From an uncultured Clostridia bacterium (GTDB taxonomy: Bacteria > Bacillota > DTU014), in NCBI GenBank assembly GCA_900016865.1, contig FIZI01000006.1, forward strand, positions 39,224 to 103,223: a stretch of DNA of 64,000 nucleotides, in the 5' to 3' direction. A model generated the notes under the pieces. It saw nothing but the letters and a program-made list of their open reading frames with translations, had not been told where the DNA came from and did not search any database. Position 1 is the first letter of the stretch; each line of letters starts with the position of its first letter. The position numbers were made by a program, and so were the translations under genes. Below, piece by piece: positions 27,824 through 37,650 of the stretch.

Positions 27824-30800
27824 GTGAGGATGGCTAGTGTAACAATAATCCCTTCTCTGCAGAGAGTTCGCCTAATCGAGCTTCTCCCTGCAAAAGACGC
27901 GTCTGCTCATCCGAGCGTTGAAAGACTTCAGTGTGCTTGCATCAAGTCGGTTTGTGTAGACACGGAGCAGAAGGCTTGCAAGCTGAAAATTGTTGCATGG
28001 CATCCTGTAGAATCGCAGCTGATCGAGTTCGTTAAGCACGGGATTACGAAGCGGTTCCCTGAATTCAGGGCTGTAGAGATCGAGGTTGAAGCTAGGGAAC
28101 TGATTGACCTTGAAACTTGGATTGACAACCAGTGGCAGGAGGCAATGAGAGAGCTGACCGCCATCATGCCTGCAGCCAATGGATGGCTTACGCCCTCAAG
28201 GTGCTTGGTTGAGTCAGGCCGACTAGTTGTCGAAGTCGAGAACCAGGCAGCTGTAGAGCATCTCAAGGAGAGACGTATCGGCAGATTGATCTCAAATCTG
28301 ATACTGTTGCATACTGGCAACACGGTCGAGATATCGCTGCGCGCAGGCGATTTCACCGAGGAACGCGAAGCTATGGAGACTAGGCAAGAGGAAGAGCTGC
28401 GCAAATACCTCGGCGAGCTGCTGAACGACAGCGGTCCGAAAAAGGGAAGTGTCAGAGCGCAAGAGAGCGGTGACAGCGCGGGCAGCGCAATCCTCCTTGG
28501 CAGAGGCATCTCTGCTGATCCTATGCGTATTTCTGACCTGGTCGCAGAGGAGCAGAATGCAGTCATAGAAGGGCGTATTTTTGCGATCGAGTCCAGGCCT
28601 TTAAAGAGCGGCAAGACCCTGACTACGTTTTGCATTTCGGATGGGAGCGACTCTATCCAGGTCAAGGTTTTTGAAGACAAAGAGAAGAATTTGGCCGGGC
28701 TGTTGGAAGACGATGATTGGCTTCTGATCGAAGGAGCTATTAGATACGACCAGTTCAGCCGCGAATTGGTCATGATGGCGAGAAATATCGTTCGCGGCGA
28801 AGCCCCGACAGTCACTGACGATGCCCCTCGAAAGCGTGTAGAGCTGCACCTTCACACGAAGATGAGTGCCATGGATTCGGTAGTCAATTGCTCAGACGCC
28901 ATAAAACTGGCGGCTCAATGGGGACATCCGGCTATCGCAATCACGGATCACGGGGTAGTGCAGTCATTCCCGGAGGCGTTTAGGGCCGGATCGCGTGCTG
29001 GGATTAAGGTGATCTACGGCATGGAGGGGTATCTTGCGGATTCAGGTGACCGCCCACAAAGGGAGACAGCTGCAGACAACGAGGAGCACAATGGCTACTA
29101 CCATATTGTCATCCTCGTGAAGGACCAGCCGGGGCTCAAGAACCTATATCGCCTCGTGTCCAAAGCCCATCTGGAGCACTTTTACAAGAAACCCAGGATC
29201 TTAAGGGATGAACTCATCTCCCATAGGGAGGGCCTCTTGCTGGGCTCCGCGTGTGAGGCGGGGGAGTTGTTTCAGGCGATACTTGCAGGCGAGTCGCACG
29301 ATCGACTTAAGGAGATTGCATCGTTTTACGACTATTTAGAAATACAGCCCATAGGTAACAACTCCTTTATGCTCGAGTCAGGACAGGTGGGCTCTAGAGA
29401 AGAGCTGGAGGATATCAACAGACGGATCCTGGAACTCGGCCGCGAGCTTGGAAAACCGGTAGTTGCTACCGGGGACGTCCATTTCCTTCGCCCGGAGGAC
29501 TCGATATTCAGAGCGGTGTTGATGGCCGGGCAGAAATACGAGGATGCGGACAATCAGGCGCCGCTCTATCTTCGAACGACCGAGGAGATGCTGAGGGAGT
29601 TCGCTTACCTCGGTGAGCAAGACGCTGAGTATGTGGTGATTGACGCACCTAACCAGATCGCCGACATGATCTCCAGTGACATACGGCCGTTGCCTGAGGG
29701 TTTGCATTCGCCTCATATCGAAGGTGCGGACGAGGCGATCCGGCAGCTGTGTCTCTCCAACGCTCAGCGGATTTACGGCAACCCGCTTCCAGACATAGTT
29801 GAGCAGCGCCTGTCAAGGGAGCTAACTGCAATTATAGAGCACGGGTATGCGGTCAACTACTGGATCGCGCACCAGGTCGTGGCCAAGTCGCTCGAAGCGG
29901 GTTACCAAGTCGGCTCGCGTGGATCTGTAGGTTCGTCTCTAGTTGCAACTATGTGTAGCATCTCGGAGGTGAACCCGCTTCCCCCTCATTATGTGTGCCC
30001 GAAGTGCAAGTATTCGGAGTTCATACTTGATGGCAGTGTTGGAACCGGCTTTGACTTGCCCTCCAAAGACTGTCCCGAGTGTGGCCATTCGCTAAACAAG
30101 AACGGGGTCGATATACCCTTTGAAACGTTCATGGGCTTTGAGGGTGATAAGGTGCCCGACATTGATCTGAACTTCGCCGACGTGTACCTTGAGGCGATCC
30201 ACCGATATACCGAAGAGATGTTTGGCAGTGACAGGATATACAGAGCTGGTACCGTAGCCACGATCGCTGAAAAAACAGCATATGGATTTGTCAAGGCGTA
30301 CGCAGAGGAGCGCGGCAAGGTCCTGCGGAGCGCAGAGGTGAACAGACTGGTCCGCGGTTTGACCGGAGTTAAGCGGAGCACAGGGCAGCATCCCGGAGGA
30401 CTGCTTGTGGTGCCGGAGGGTTATGACATATGCGACTTTTGTCCGGTCCAATACCCGGCCGACAACACAGAATCCCGTGTTGTGACCAGCCACTTCAGCT
30501 ACCACGACTCCGGGATCGATGAATGCTTGACCAAACTGGACTTGCTGGGCAAAGTAGATCCGACTACTCTGAGGATGTTGCAGGACATCACCGGGCTTTC
30601 TCCTGAGGACATCCCGCTGGATGATCCCGACACGATGGCCATCTTTTCAGGGGTGGAGACTCTCGGGCTCAATCCCGATGACTTGGGCTTTGACATAGGA
30701 ACCCTTGGAATACCCGAGTTCAACACCCCATTTCTTAGGCAGATACTGGCTGATACTCGACCTACTACGTTTGACGAACTGATCAAGATCATGGGCCTGT

Positions 30801-31588
30801 CGCACGGCAAAGACGTGTGGCTGAACAACGCGCAGGATCTGCTTGCTCAGGGGTTAGCGTCGTCATTGTCCGAAGTGATATGCTGCCGCGATGACATCAT
30901 GCTTGTCTTGATTCAAAAGGGCATGGATAAGGCGCACGCCTTCTCGGTCATGGAGAAGGTGAGAAAGGGACGCCCGCTTAGCGCAGAGGACGAAGAAGCT
31001 ATGCGTGCAGTCGGTGCGCCTGAGTGGTACCTGGAGTCATGCAAGAAGATCAGCTATCTGTTTCCGAAGGCCCATGCTGCGGCGTATGTGATTATGGCTT
31101 TTAGGCTAGCGTATTTCAAGGTGCATTATCCACATGCTTTCTACGCCGCGTACTTCTCCACCAGATGCAACTGCTTTGACGCAGAAGTCACGCTGGCTGA
31201 GCCGGAATTGGTGAGGCAACGCATTAGAGACATCAGGTCAAGAAGCGATGAAGTTTCTGCTCGAGAGCGGCTGCTTGCAGATGAGCTCGAAGTGGTCCTG
31301 GAGGCCAAGCTTAGAGGTGTCGATTTCTTGCCGGTGGACCTCGACAGATCTGAACCGCGTCAGTTTGTGATCGAAGGTGACAAGCTGCGCATGCCGTTTG
31401 TGGTGATTCCAGGCCTCGGCCTGGCTGCTGCAGAGTCTGTTGTGAGTGCGAGAGGGGACAGGCCTTTTACATCCAGAGAGGATTTGAGAAGTCGCACCAA
31501 ACTCACCAAGACCATCATTGATTTGATGGGCTCAATGGGCATTTTGAAACATTTGCCTGAGACGGACCAGTTGTCTTTGTTCGGGTGA
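27824..31588 (+). CDS. polC: DNA polymerase III alpha subunit PolC, lacking the 3'-5' exonuclease domain
   Basis: PolC is the leading-strand replicase of Bacillota. From GTG 27824 (7 bp after AGGAGG) it is 1254 residues, against about 1430-1450 usually. Domains in order: N-terminal domains; OB fold (NAVIEGRIFAIESRPLKSGK); PHP domain from about residue 335 (VELHLHTKMSAMDSV, AIAITDHGVVQSFPEA, GLLLGSACEAGELF, VVATGDVHF); polymerase core with the PolC zinc finger (CPKCKYSEF ... CPECG), catalytic DxD in GDKVPDIDLNF, GTVATIAEKTAYGFVKAY and TGQHPGGLLVVP; and a clamp-binding QLSLF at the C-terminus. The DnaQ-type exonuclease normally inserted in the PHP domain is absent: IYGMEGYLADSG is joined by about 15 residues to YYHIVILVKDQPGLKNLYRL. 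No DxE exonuclease motif is present. Confidence 0.95.
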   Translation: MRMASVTIIPSLQRVRLIELLPAKDASAHPSVERLQCACIKSVCVDTEQKACKLKIVAWHPVESQLIEFVKHGITKRFPEFRAVEIEVEARELIDLETWIDNQWQEAMRELTAIMPAANGWLTPSRCLVESGRLVVEVENQAAVEHLKERRIGRLISNLILLHTGNTVEISLRAGDFTEEREAMETRQEEELRKYLGELLNDSGPKKGSVRAQESGDSAGSAILLGRGISADPMRISDLVAEEQNAVIEGRIFAIESRPLKSGKTLTTFCISDGSDSIQVKVFEDKEKNLAGLLEDDDWLLIEGAIRYDQFSRELVMMARNIVRGEAPTVTDDAPRKRVELHLHTKMSAMDSVVNCSDAIKLAAQWGHPAIAITDHGVVQSFPEAFRAGSRAGIKVIYGMEGYLADSGDRPQRETAADNEEHNGYYHIVILVKDQPGLKNLYRLVSKAHLEHFYKKPRILRDELISHREGLLLGSACEAGELFQAILAGESHDRLKEIASFYDYLEIQPIGNNSFMLESGQVGSREELEDINRRILELGRELGKPVVATGDVHFLRPEDSIFRAVLMAGQKYEDADNQAPLYLRTTEEMLREFAYLGEQDAEYVVIDAPNQIADMISSDIRPLPEGLHSPHIEGADEAIRQLCLSNAQRIYGNPLPDIVEQRLSRELTAIIEHGYAVNYWIAHQVVAKSLEAGYQVGSRGSVGSSLVATMCSISEVNPLPPHYVCPKCKYSEFILDGSVGTGFDLPSKDCPECGHSLNKNGVDIPFETFMGFEGDKVPDIDLNFADVYLEAIHRYTEEMFGSDRIYRAGTVATIAEKTAYGFVKAYAEERGKVLRSAEVNRLVRGLTGVKRSTGQHPGGLLVVPEGYDICDFCPVQYPADNTESRVVTSHFSYHDSGIDECLTKLDLLGKVDPTTLRMLQDITGLSPEDIPLDDPDTMAIFSGVETLGLNPDDLGFDIGTLGIPEFNTPFLRQILADTRPTTFDELIKIMGLSHGKDVWLNNAQDLLAQGLASSLSEVICCRDDIMLVLIQKGMDKAHAFSVMEKVRKGRPLSAEDEEAMRAVGAPEWYLESCKKISYLFPKAHAAAYVIMAFRLAYFKVHYPHAFYAAYFSTRCNCFDAEVTLAEPELVRQRIRDIRSRSDEVSARERLLADELEVVLEAKLRGVDFLPVDLDRSEPRQFVIEGDKLRMPFVVIPGLGLAAAESVVSARGDRPFTSREDLRSRTKLTKTIIDLMGSMGILKHLPETDQLSLFG

Positions 31589-31646
31589 TGTTTGCAGTGT
31601 CTGTTGCAGAGTGCCTTTGAAGCAACGCGTCAGTGCAATCAGGCTG

Positions 31647-31675
31647 TTGCATCAATCGCGTTACTATGCTATAGT
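31647..31675 (+). promoter_or_regulatory. Promoter of the rimP-nusA-infB operon, extended -10
   Basis: TTGCAT (31647-31652), a 17-bp spacer and TATAGT (31670-31675) preceded by TGC. It lies in the 272-bp gap after polC; transcription should start near 31682. Confidence 0.75.
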
Positions 31676-31716
31676 ATTCACGTTGGTATGTACGATAGAT
31701 GGATGGGCTGACCTGG

Positions 31717-31753
31717 AGAGTGGGACGGATCTGACCCGCTCTTTCGTTTTGTT
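31717..31753 (+). terminator. Terminator-like attenuator in the rimP leader
   Basis: AGAGTGGG (31717-31724) pairs with CCCGCTCT (31735-31742), with one G-U pair, followed by TTCGTTTTGTT. It sits about 35 nt after the predicted transcription start and about 110 nt before rimP, so it can act as an early terminator for the whole nusA-infB operon. Confidence 0.65.
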
Positions 31754-31860
31754 ATGGAACACCTTCATTGACTTGGCTGCCGAGTAGTTCCTTGACCATC
31801 ATATCGACGAGCCGCAGGCGGCAAGCTAAGGACAGGTCTGCACCGCTAAGCTGGGGAGTG

Positions 31861-32328
31861 ATGGCAGTGAAGGCTAGAGCGATCGAGAGAAGGGTTCTTG
31901 AGCTTGCAGAGCCGGCTGCTGAAGCCGTCGGAGCCAGAGTGCTCGATGTTCAGTTTGTGAGAGAGGGCAATGACCAATACCTGAGGATTTATATAGAAAA
32001 GGACTCTGGGGTGTCGATCGAAGACTGCGCAGATGTCAACAACCAAGTGGGCAAGTCGCTCGATGAGGCTGATTTCATCAGTGGAAGCTACATCCTTCAG
32101 GTTTCCTCGCCCGGCGAGATGCCGTTGAGAAGTGTTGACGATTACCGCAGGTTTGCAGGCCGCTACGCTCGCTTTGAGACCTATGCCTCTATCGAAGGTT
32201 CGAAGGTGCATGAGGGAGTCATAGATAGCGTCGACGAGCAGAGCGTAACGCTCAAAGACGGAGACGATGCAGTAGTTCTACCCCTGGATAAGATCAGCAA
32301 GGCGAGACTGGCCATTCCGTGGTCGTGA
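31861..32328 (+). CDS. rimP: Ribosome maturation factor RimP
   Basis: RimP assists maturation of the 30S subunit. The 155-residue protein has the family features: ERRVLELAEPAAEAVGARVLDVQFVREGNDQYLRIYIEK, VSIEDCADVNNQVGKSLDE, and YILQVSSPGEMPLRSVDDY followed by the C-terminal SH3-like barrel. The frame is open 31 codons upstream, but those codons lie in the leader. ATG 31861 is close to GGGGAG; GTG 31867 has the better spacing and is equally possible. nusA starts 41 bp after the stop. Confidence 0.93.
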   Translation: MAVKARAIERRVLELAEPAAEAVGARVLDVQFVREGNDQYLRIYIEKDSGVSIEDCADVNNQVGKSLDEADFISGSYILQVSSPGEMPLRSVDDYRRFAGRYARFETYASIEGSKVHEGVIDSVDEQSVTLKDGDDAVVLPLDKISKARLAIPWS

Positions 32329-32369
32329 GGCGCCTTGCAAGGAAAGGTTGTCATGTGGGAGGAAGGCAT

Positions 32370-33650
32370 ATGAACTTCGAAGTCATCCAGGCCTTGGAGG
32401 AGCTCGAACGGGAGCGCGGAGTATCCAAGGAGATCCTCCTCGAGGCGCTGGAAGCGGCTTTAGTGTCTGCTTTCAAACGGCACTACGGATCAACTCAGAA
32501 CGTTCGGGTGGACTTGGACGGAGATGCCGGGACAGTTAGGGTCTTTGCCAAGAAGACCGTTGTCGAGGCGGTCACCGACCCGAAAACAGAAATCACATTG
32601 GATGAGGCAAGAGCGATCAGTCCTTCCTACAATCTAGGGGACATTGTTGAGGCTGAGGTCACTCCCGCAGAGTTTGGACGCATAGCAGCTCAGACAGCCA
32701 AGCAAGTCGTTGTTCAGAGGATTAGAGAGGCTGAACGCGATATAATATACGAAGAGTACATCAACAGGCAAGGCGACATCATCACTGGCAGGATACAGAG
32801 GATCGAAGGCAGAAATGTGATGGTCGACCTTGGAAGAGCCGAAGCTATTTTGCCCCAGTCTGAGCAGATGCCGACTGAGCAGTATGAGCCGGGTCAGCGC
32901 ATCAAGATGTACATTGTTGATGTAAGGCGGACGACCAAAGGGCCTGTCATTACCGTGTCTCGCACTCACCCGGGTCTGATTAAGAGACTGTTAGAACTCG
33001 AGGTTCCTGAGGTATATGATGGAGTAGTGGAGATCAAAGCTATCGCACGAGAGGCCGGCGCGCGTTCGAAGGTCGCCGTATACTCGCACGATGAGAACGT
33101 CGACCCGGTAGGGGCTTGTGTCGGACATAGGGGAGTGCGAATTCAGTCTATTGTGTCAGAGCTTAGGGGCGAGAAGATCGACGTCATTGAGTGGAGCGAA
33201 AACCCTGCGATCTTTGTCGCGAATTCGTTGAGTCCAGCCAAAGTGCTCGCTGTAAGCATCAACCAGGAGTATAAGATCGCTAGGGTGATTGTGCCCAACT
33301 CGCAGTTGTCTCTTGCGATTGGCAGAGAGGGCCAAAACGCAAGATTGGCGGCTCGGATTACCGGATGGAAGATAGATATTAAGAGCGAGGCTCAGTATCT
33401 TGAGATGGTTGCTGAAGCCGAGGCCTATCAGGAGGCTCATCAAGCAGCTGAGCAGCAAGAAGAGGAACTTGATTCGCTCGGAGATGAGTCTATGGAGCTC
33501 GACCATCCCGAAGCCGAAGACGGCGACGTATTGCATGACAGCGAGGATAATGACATAGAAGGCGATGCAGTCACTGACTACGATGGCTCAAACTTACAAG
33601 TTGAGAACGGATCTACCGCGGTGAGCATTGACGCTACAAGTGAGAACTAA
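32370..33650 (+). CDS. nusA: Transcription elongation/termination factor NusA
   Basis: NusA binds RNA polymerase and modulates pausing, termination and antitermination. The 426-residue protein has the N-terminal RNAP-binding domain (FEVIQALEELERERGVSKEILLEALEAALVSAFKRHYG), an S1 domain (about 135-200, GDIITGRIQRIEGRNVMVDLG), and two KH domains (VGACVGHRGVRIQSIVSELRGEKIDVI; LAIGREGQNARLAARITGWKIDI). After about residue 350 it ends in an unusually acidic 70-residue tail rich in Glu and Asp. ATG 32370 follows GGGAGGAAGG. This is the Gram-positive form, without the two E. coli C-terminal acidic repeats, although the tail here is acidic too. Confidence 0.97.
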   Translation: MNFEVIQALEELERERGVSKEILLEALEAALVSAFKRHYGSTQNVRVDLDGDAGTVRVFAKKTVVEAVTDPKTEITLDEARAISPSYNLGDIVEAEVTPAEFGRIAAQTAKQVVVQRIREAERDIIYEEYINRQGDIITGRIQRIEGRNVMVDLGRAEAILPQSEQMPTEQYEPGQRIKMYIVDVRRTTKGPVITVSRTHPGLIKRLLELEVPEVYDGVVEIKAIAREAGARSKVAVYSHDENVDPVGACVGHRGVRIQSIVSELRGEKIDVIEWSENPAIFVANSLSPAKVLAVSINQEYKIARVIVPNSQLSLAIGREGQNARLAARITGWKIDIKSEAQYLEMVAEAEAYQEAHQAAEQQEEELDSLGDESMELDHPEAEDGDVLHDSEDNDIEGDAVTDYDGSNLQVENGSTAVSIDATSEN

Positions 33651-33681
33651 CTGCTTGATGCTTGTCTTCTATGGAGGAATC

Positions 33682-33954
33682 ATGAGCCGGGTGAGGAAGA
33701 TACCTCAACGAACATGTATCGGATGCCGGAGTGTCCGGCCTAAGAAGGAATTGGTGCGAATAGTGCGGACTCCCGAAGGGTCAATTGAGATAGACCCTAC
33801 AGGCAAGAGGTCCGGTCGTGGTGCTTACATCTGCCCCAGCAATGACTGTTTGGAGAAAGCGATGAAGGGCAAGGTCTTGGGATCCGCACTTCACACGAGC
33901 ATACCCGATGAAGTGCTTGAGCAGCTCAGGCATGGATTGGAGGAACTCGACTGA
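33682..33954 (+). CDS. ylxR: YlxR family RNA-binding protein (RnpM)
   Basis: A 90-residue YlxR protein; the Bacillus homologue (RnpM) modulates RNase P. Typical motifs are IPQRTCIGCRSVRPKKELVRIV near the N-terminus and GKRSGRGAYICPSNDCLEKA in the middle. The cysteines are CIGC and CPSNDC. The frame is open from inside nusA, but GGAGG at 33673-33677 sets ATG 33682 as the start. It lies 31 bp after nusA, and its stop overlaps the start of ylxQ. Confidence 0.93.
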   Translation: MSRVRKIPQRTCIGCRSVRPKKELVRIVRTPEGSIEIDPTGKRSGRGAYICPSNDCLEKAMKGKVLGSALHTSIPDEVLEQLRHGLEELD

Positions 33955-34304
33955 GGCCCGATCAGCTGTACGGTTTTGTTGGCCTAATTCGTAAATCCGG
34001 TAAACTGGTCTTCGGATCGGACGCAGTCTCGCGGTCCATCCAGGCAGGACGGGCAATGCTGGTCCTCGTTTCAAAGGATGCAGGGGACGCCACAGTGCGC
34101 CGCTTCGTTGGGGAGTGCAGCAGGTTTGCTGTACCTTTAGTGAGAGCCGGAGACCGGGCAGGTCTAGGCCGGGTTGTAGGCAAAAACGCGGTTTCTGTAT
34201 TGGCTGTCACTGACAGCTCAATGGCAACCGCTATTTTAGCCAAGCTTGGAATGGAGGAGTCACAAGTCCTGCGCGGGGACAGGAATAGACAAGGGGGAAG
34301 TTGA
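33951..34304 (+). CDS. ylxQ: YlxQ, L7Ae-family ribosomal protein, apparent CTG start
   Basis: A 117-residue L7Ae/L30e/S12e/Gadd45-fold protein, homologous to Bacillus YlxQ, which binds K-turn RNA. The N-terminal [20 protein letters not shown] aligns with the start of other YlxQ proteins, followed by [40 protein letters not shown] and [12 protein letters not shown]. The in-frame stop upstream is at 33918, and no ATG, GTG or TTG occurs in frame until ATG 34056, which would delete the first 35 or so residues of the fold. CTG 33951 sits 7 bp after GGAGG (33939-33943) and overlaps the ylxR stop, so I take CTG as the start. Its own stop overlaps the infB start. Confidence 0.85.
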   Translation: MRPDQLYGFVGLIRKSGKLVFGSDAVSRSIQAGRAMLVLVSKDAGDATVRRFVGECSRFAVPLVRAGDRAGLGRVVGKNAVSVLAVTDSSMATAILAKLGMEESQVLRGDRNRQGGS

Positions 34305-37270
34305 TGTCTAGAGTCAGAGTATATGAGTTGGCCAAGCAGCTCAGCATCTCGAACAAGGAGGTCTTGGACCTTCTTGAGGAGTACGGGATGCCGGCGAGCA
34401 ATCATATGAGCACTGTCGATGACAACGCAGCCGAGTTTGTCATCAGGAGAGTGAAGAAGAAGCGGACCATGCCTTCAAGCCGTGAGGCAACTGGTTTTGC
34501 GCGGACTCAAGGCAGTGGCTTCTCACCTAGTCTGTCCGGCTTCCAGAACTTCGCCGGGCGAGATGACAGATCCGGCCGTTTAGGCGCGTCTGGCGGAGGC
34601 GGCTCACGCGGCACCCGTCGCAGAGGCGGACGGCTTCGTCAGACCGATGTTATTCCGGCCAAGCCGGCGGTAAGGTTTGACAAGCCCACGTTTGACGATG
34701 GGAAGGTAATCACGTTCGATGCCACAACGTACTTTGATACAAGGTCGTCTTCTGGTGGCATGCGAGCTATTTATACAAGCAGAACGAAACCAGTTGAGAA
34801 GCCGAAACCTGAACCAAAGGCAGAGGCTGAAGTGGAAGCCAAGGCAGATGCTGAAGTTCAGGCACAGATCCAAGCGTCAGAGCCGCCGGTCGAGGTGCGA
34901 CCGATGGACGGTACTGAGCCTGTTGCGGAGGCAGCGTCTGACATTGTTGGAGCACAGGAGCCTGAACTTGAGACAGGAGCTAAGCCGGAGTCAGCTACTG
35001 TGACAGAGGAGGCTGTTCATACGAGCCCAGTTGAGTCGGATGCCGTTACAGATGAGCAGGCAGATGGACCCGCGGCTGACGACAAGGCCGACGTTGAGGC
35101 AGCCAAGAAGCAAGGTCTTGATAGGCCAGAAGCGGATGAGGCAGAGCCGGAGACTGCAGAGGTGTCTCGAGATGCTCGGCGCAGCGACCCCGATACGAGA
35201 CAGAGAAAGAGCCGCGAGAGAAGAGACTCGGGCGCCGCGGCGAGCCTGGTGCTACCTTTCAGTGTGCCTGAGGGCAAGCGCGAAACTACCAAGCGAGGCA
35301 AGAAGAAGGACTCTAGGCGCGACGGTCTGGATGTCGACGACGGCGGCCGCGAACGGAAATCCGCCGGAAAGCGCAGTGCAAAGAGGACGAGGATAACCGC
35401 TGATATCGACCTCGAAGACGTAAGATTGATGCGGCGCATCAGTCGCGTTGCTCCAAAGCCGCGGCCAAAGGTGCAGGAGCGAACCAAAGAACGGCGCCGG
35501 ACCAAGGTCGAGAAGACCAAGACGCTGAGTATTCCGGACACCTTGACTGTGCGCGATCTCGCGTTGCGCTTGGAGGTATCTACCGGGGATCTCATCAAGA
35601 AACTGATGTCGCTCGGAGTGATGGCGACTATCAACGAAGTTATTGACTTCGAGACTTGTGAAATAGTGGCTGACGAGTACGGTGTCAAGCTGAACCGGCT
35701 GAGCGAAATCGAGGAACGTGCAGTAACGGTTGAGGAGATCGTTGACGATCCAGAGTCTCTCGTACCCCGCCCGCCGGTAGTCACTGTGCTCGGCCATGTT
35801 GACCACGGCAAGACATCGCTGCTGGACAAGATACGTCAGTCTCGCGTTACCGAGACCGAAGCCGGCGGCATCACCCAGCACATAGGCGCATACCAAGTGA
35901 GCGTGGGAGATCGAAGAATCACTTTCATTGATACTCCGGGCCACGAGGCGTTCACAGCCATGCGCGCCAGAGGTGCTCAAGTCACTGACATAGCAATACT
36001 CGTAGTCGCAGCTGACGATGGTGTAATGCCTCAGACCGTCGAGGCGATCAACCATGCAAAGGCTGCCGAGGTGCCGATCATTGTGGCTGTAAACAAGATT
36101 GACAAACCTACTGCCGAACCTGAGCGAGTGCGTCAACAGCTATCCGAGCACGAGCTCATCCCGGAGCAGTGGGGCGGCGACACGGTCTTTGTCGACGTGT
36201 CAGCGCTCACAGGAGAGGGGATCGACGAGCTCCTTGAGATGATCTTGCTGGTTGCGGACGTGCGTGAGCTCAAGGCGAATCCCGCTCGTCCTGCAAAGGG
36301 CCACATCATCGAAGCCGAGCTCGACAAGGGTAGAGGCCCTGTGGCGACTGTATTGGTAGAGACGGGTACGTTGCGCATTGGAGACTCGATTATCGCAGGC
36401 GGTGCTTATGGCCGAGTCAGAGCAATGACTAACGACAGAGGCCAATCCGTGACTGAGGCAGGACCTTCAACGCCTGTGGAGATTATAGGCTTCAGCGATG
36501 TTCCAGAGGCGGGCGATGTGTTCCATGTGGTCGCTGACGACAAGACCGCACGCGAGATGGCGAGCAAGAGACAGGAGCGCAAGCGCACCGAAGAGCTTCT
36601 TGAGACGCAAAAAGTCAGTTTGGACGACTTCTATCAGCGGATGCAAGAGGGCGAGGTCAAGGAGCTCAACATCATTGTCAAGGGTGATGTGCAGGGGAGT
36701 GTCGAGGCGTTGTGCCAGTCACTCGAGAAACTCGGCACAGATGAGGTCAAGGTCAGCATTGTGCACTCCGGTGTCGGCGCGATAACCGAATCAGATGTTA
36801 TGCTGGCATCTACGGCCGATGCCATCATCATCGGCTTCAATGTTCGTCCTGATGCGACTGCTAGAAGGTCTGCAGAGCGTGAGAAGATCGATGTTAGGCT
36901 TTACCGTGTCATATACGAGGCAATCGAAGATGTCAAGAAGGCCCTTTCCGGTATGCTGGAGCCTGAGATACGTGAAAAGGTGATAGGGCATGCCGAGGTC
37001 AGGGCAACGTTCAGGGTGCCTAGGGCGGGTACAGTAGCAGGGTGCTATGTCACCGATGGCACGATCACTCGAAATGCGCTCGTGAGAGTGCTTCGAGATG
37101 GAGTGGTAGTCCACGAGAGTGCCGTCGAGTCGCTCAAGAGGTTCAAGGACGATGTCCGCGAGGTTGCAGAAGGATTTGAGTGCGGCATCGGTGTTGCGAA
37201 CTTCAACGACATCCAAGAGGGCGACGTTATAGAGGCCTACGTCAAGGAAAGCGTGAAAAGGAGCCTGTAG
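34304..37270 (+). CDS. infB: Translation initiation factor IF-2
   Basis: IF-2 delivers initiator tRNA to the small subunit in a GTP-dependent way. The 988-residue protein has an N-terminal IF2-N domain ([24 protein letters not shown]), then a very long charged linker (about 150-380), Ala/Glu/Lys-rich at first and Arg/Lys/Asp-rich later, and a second IF2-N domain. The G domain starts at about residue 495 ([55 protein letters not shown]), followed by domains II-IV ending in [12 protein letters not shown] and [25 protein letters not shown] 34304 overlaps the ylxQ stop. rbfA follows directly; no ylxP gene lies between them. Confidence 0.97.
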   Translation: MSRVRVYELAKQLSISNKEVLDLLEEYGMPASNHMSTVDDNAAEFVIRRVKKKRTMPSSREATGFARTQGSGFSPSLSGFQNFAGRDDRSGRLGASGGGGSRGTRRRGGRLRQTDVIPAKPAVRFDKPTFDDGKVITFDATTYFDTRSSSGGMRAIYTSRTKPVEKPKPEPKAEAEVEAKADAEVQAQIQASEPPVEVRPMDGTEPVAEAASDIVGAQEPELETGAKPESATVTEEAVHTSPVESDAVTDEQADGPAADDKADVEAAKKQGLDRPEADEAEPETAEVSRDARRSDPDTRQRKSRERRDSGAAASLVLPFSVPEGKRETTKRGKKKDSRRDGLDVDDGGRERKSAGKRSAKRTRITADIDLEDVRLMRRISRVAPKPRPKVQERTKERRRTKVEKTKTLSIPDTLTVRDLALRLEVSTGDLIKKLMSLGVMATINEVIDFETCEIVADEYGVKLNRLSEIEERAVTVEEIVDDPESLVPRPPVVTVLGHVDHGKTSLLDKIRQSRVTETEAGGITQHIGAYQVSVGDRRITFIDTPGHEAFTAMRARGAQVTDIAILVVAADDGVMPQTVEAINHAKAAEVPIIVAVNKIDKPTAEPERVRQQLSEHELIPEQWGGDTVFVDVSALTGEGIDELLEMILLVADVRELKANPARPAKGHIIEAELDKGRGPVATVLVETGTLRIGDSIIAGGAYGRVRAMTNDRGQSVTEAGPSTPVEIIGFSDVPEAGDVFHVVADDKTAREMASKRQERKRTEELLETQKVSLDDFYQRMQEGEVKELNIIVKGDVQGSVEALCQSLEKLGTDEVKVSIVHSGVGAITESDVMLASTADAIIIGFNVRPDATARRSAEREKIDVRLYRVIYEAIEDVKKALSGMLEPEIREKVIGHAEVRATFRVPRAGTVAGCYVTDGTITRNALVRVLRDGVVVHESAVESLKRFKDDVREVAEGFECGIGVANFNDIQEGDVIEAYVKESVKRSL

Positions 37271-37272
37271 GA

Positions 37273-37650
37273 ATGACAAATTCAAGAGCCCAGCGATTGG
37301 CTGAGTTTGTCAAACAAGAGGGCAGCGAGATTATCACCAGGCGGCTTAAGGACCCTGGAATAGCCCCTATGACTACGATAACCTCTGTCGACGTGTCGGG
37401 AGACCTCTCGGTTGTCAGGATATACGTTTCTGTGATGGGCGATCAGGCCGCGAAGGACTCGACTATAGCTGCCCTTAATAGAGCCAAAGGTTTCTTTCGC
37501 ACGGAGCTTGGGCATAGACTGAACCTTCGGCATGTGCCCGAGATCAGTTTCGAACTGGACGAGTCGATAGATCGCGGTGCGCGTATTTTGGACATCCTAT
37601 CCAAACTCAGCAGCGGCCAGGAGTCGGCTGACGGTGGTGGGTCATCTTAG
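37273..37650 (+). CDS. rbfA: Ribosome-binding factor A
   Basis: RbfA is a KH-domain protein needed for late 30S maturation. The 125-residue protein shows RAQRLAEFVKQEGSEIITRRLKDPG, TITSVDVSGDLSVVRIYVSV, and ELGHRLNLRHVPEISFELDESIDRGARI. Its frame begins inside infB, but AAAAGGAG about 9 bp before ATG 37273 sets the start. It begins 2 bp after the infB stop and overlaps the nrnA start by 1 bp, so it is tightly coupled. Confidence 0.95.
   Translation: MTNSRAQRLAEFVKQEGSEIITRRLKDPGIAPMTTITSVDVSGDLSVVRIYVSVMGDQAAKDSTIAALNRAKGFFRTELGHRLNLRHVPEISFELDESIDRGARILDILSKLSSGQESADGGGSS

Noticed and set aside
27928-28815. Minus-strand frame of 295 codons inside polC
   Set aside because: It is the antisense of well-conserved PolC N-terminal sequence; serine-rich composition is typical of antisense reading.
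35017-36136. Two long minus-strand frames (270 and 294 codons) opposite infB
   Set aside because: They are antisense to the IF-2 linker and G domain, whose sense frame has full GTPase motifs.
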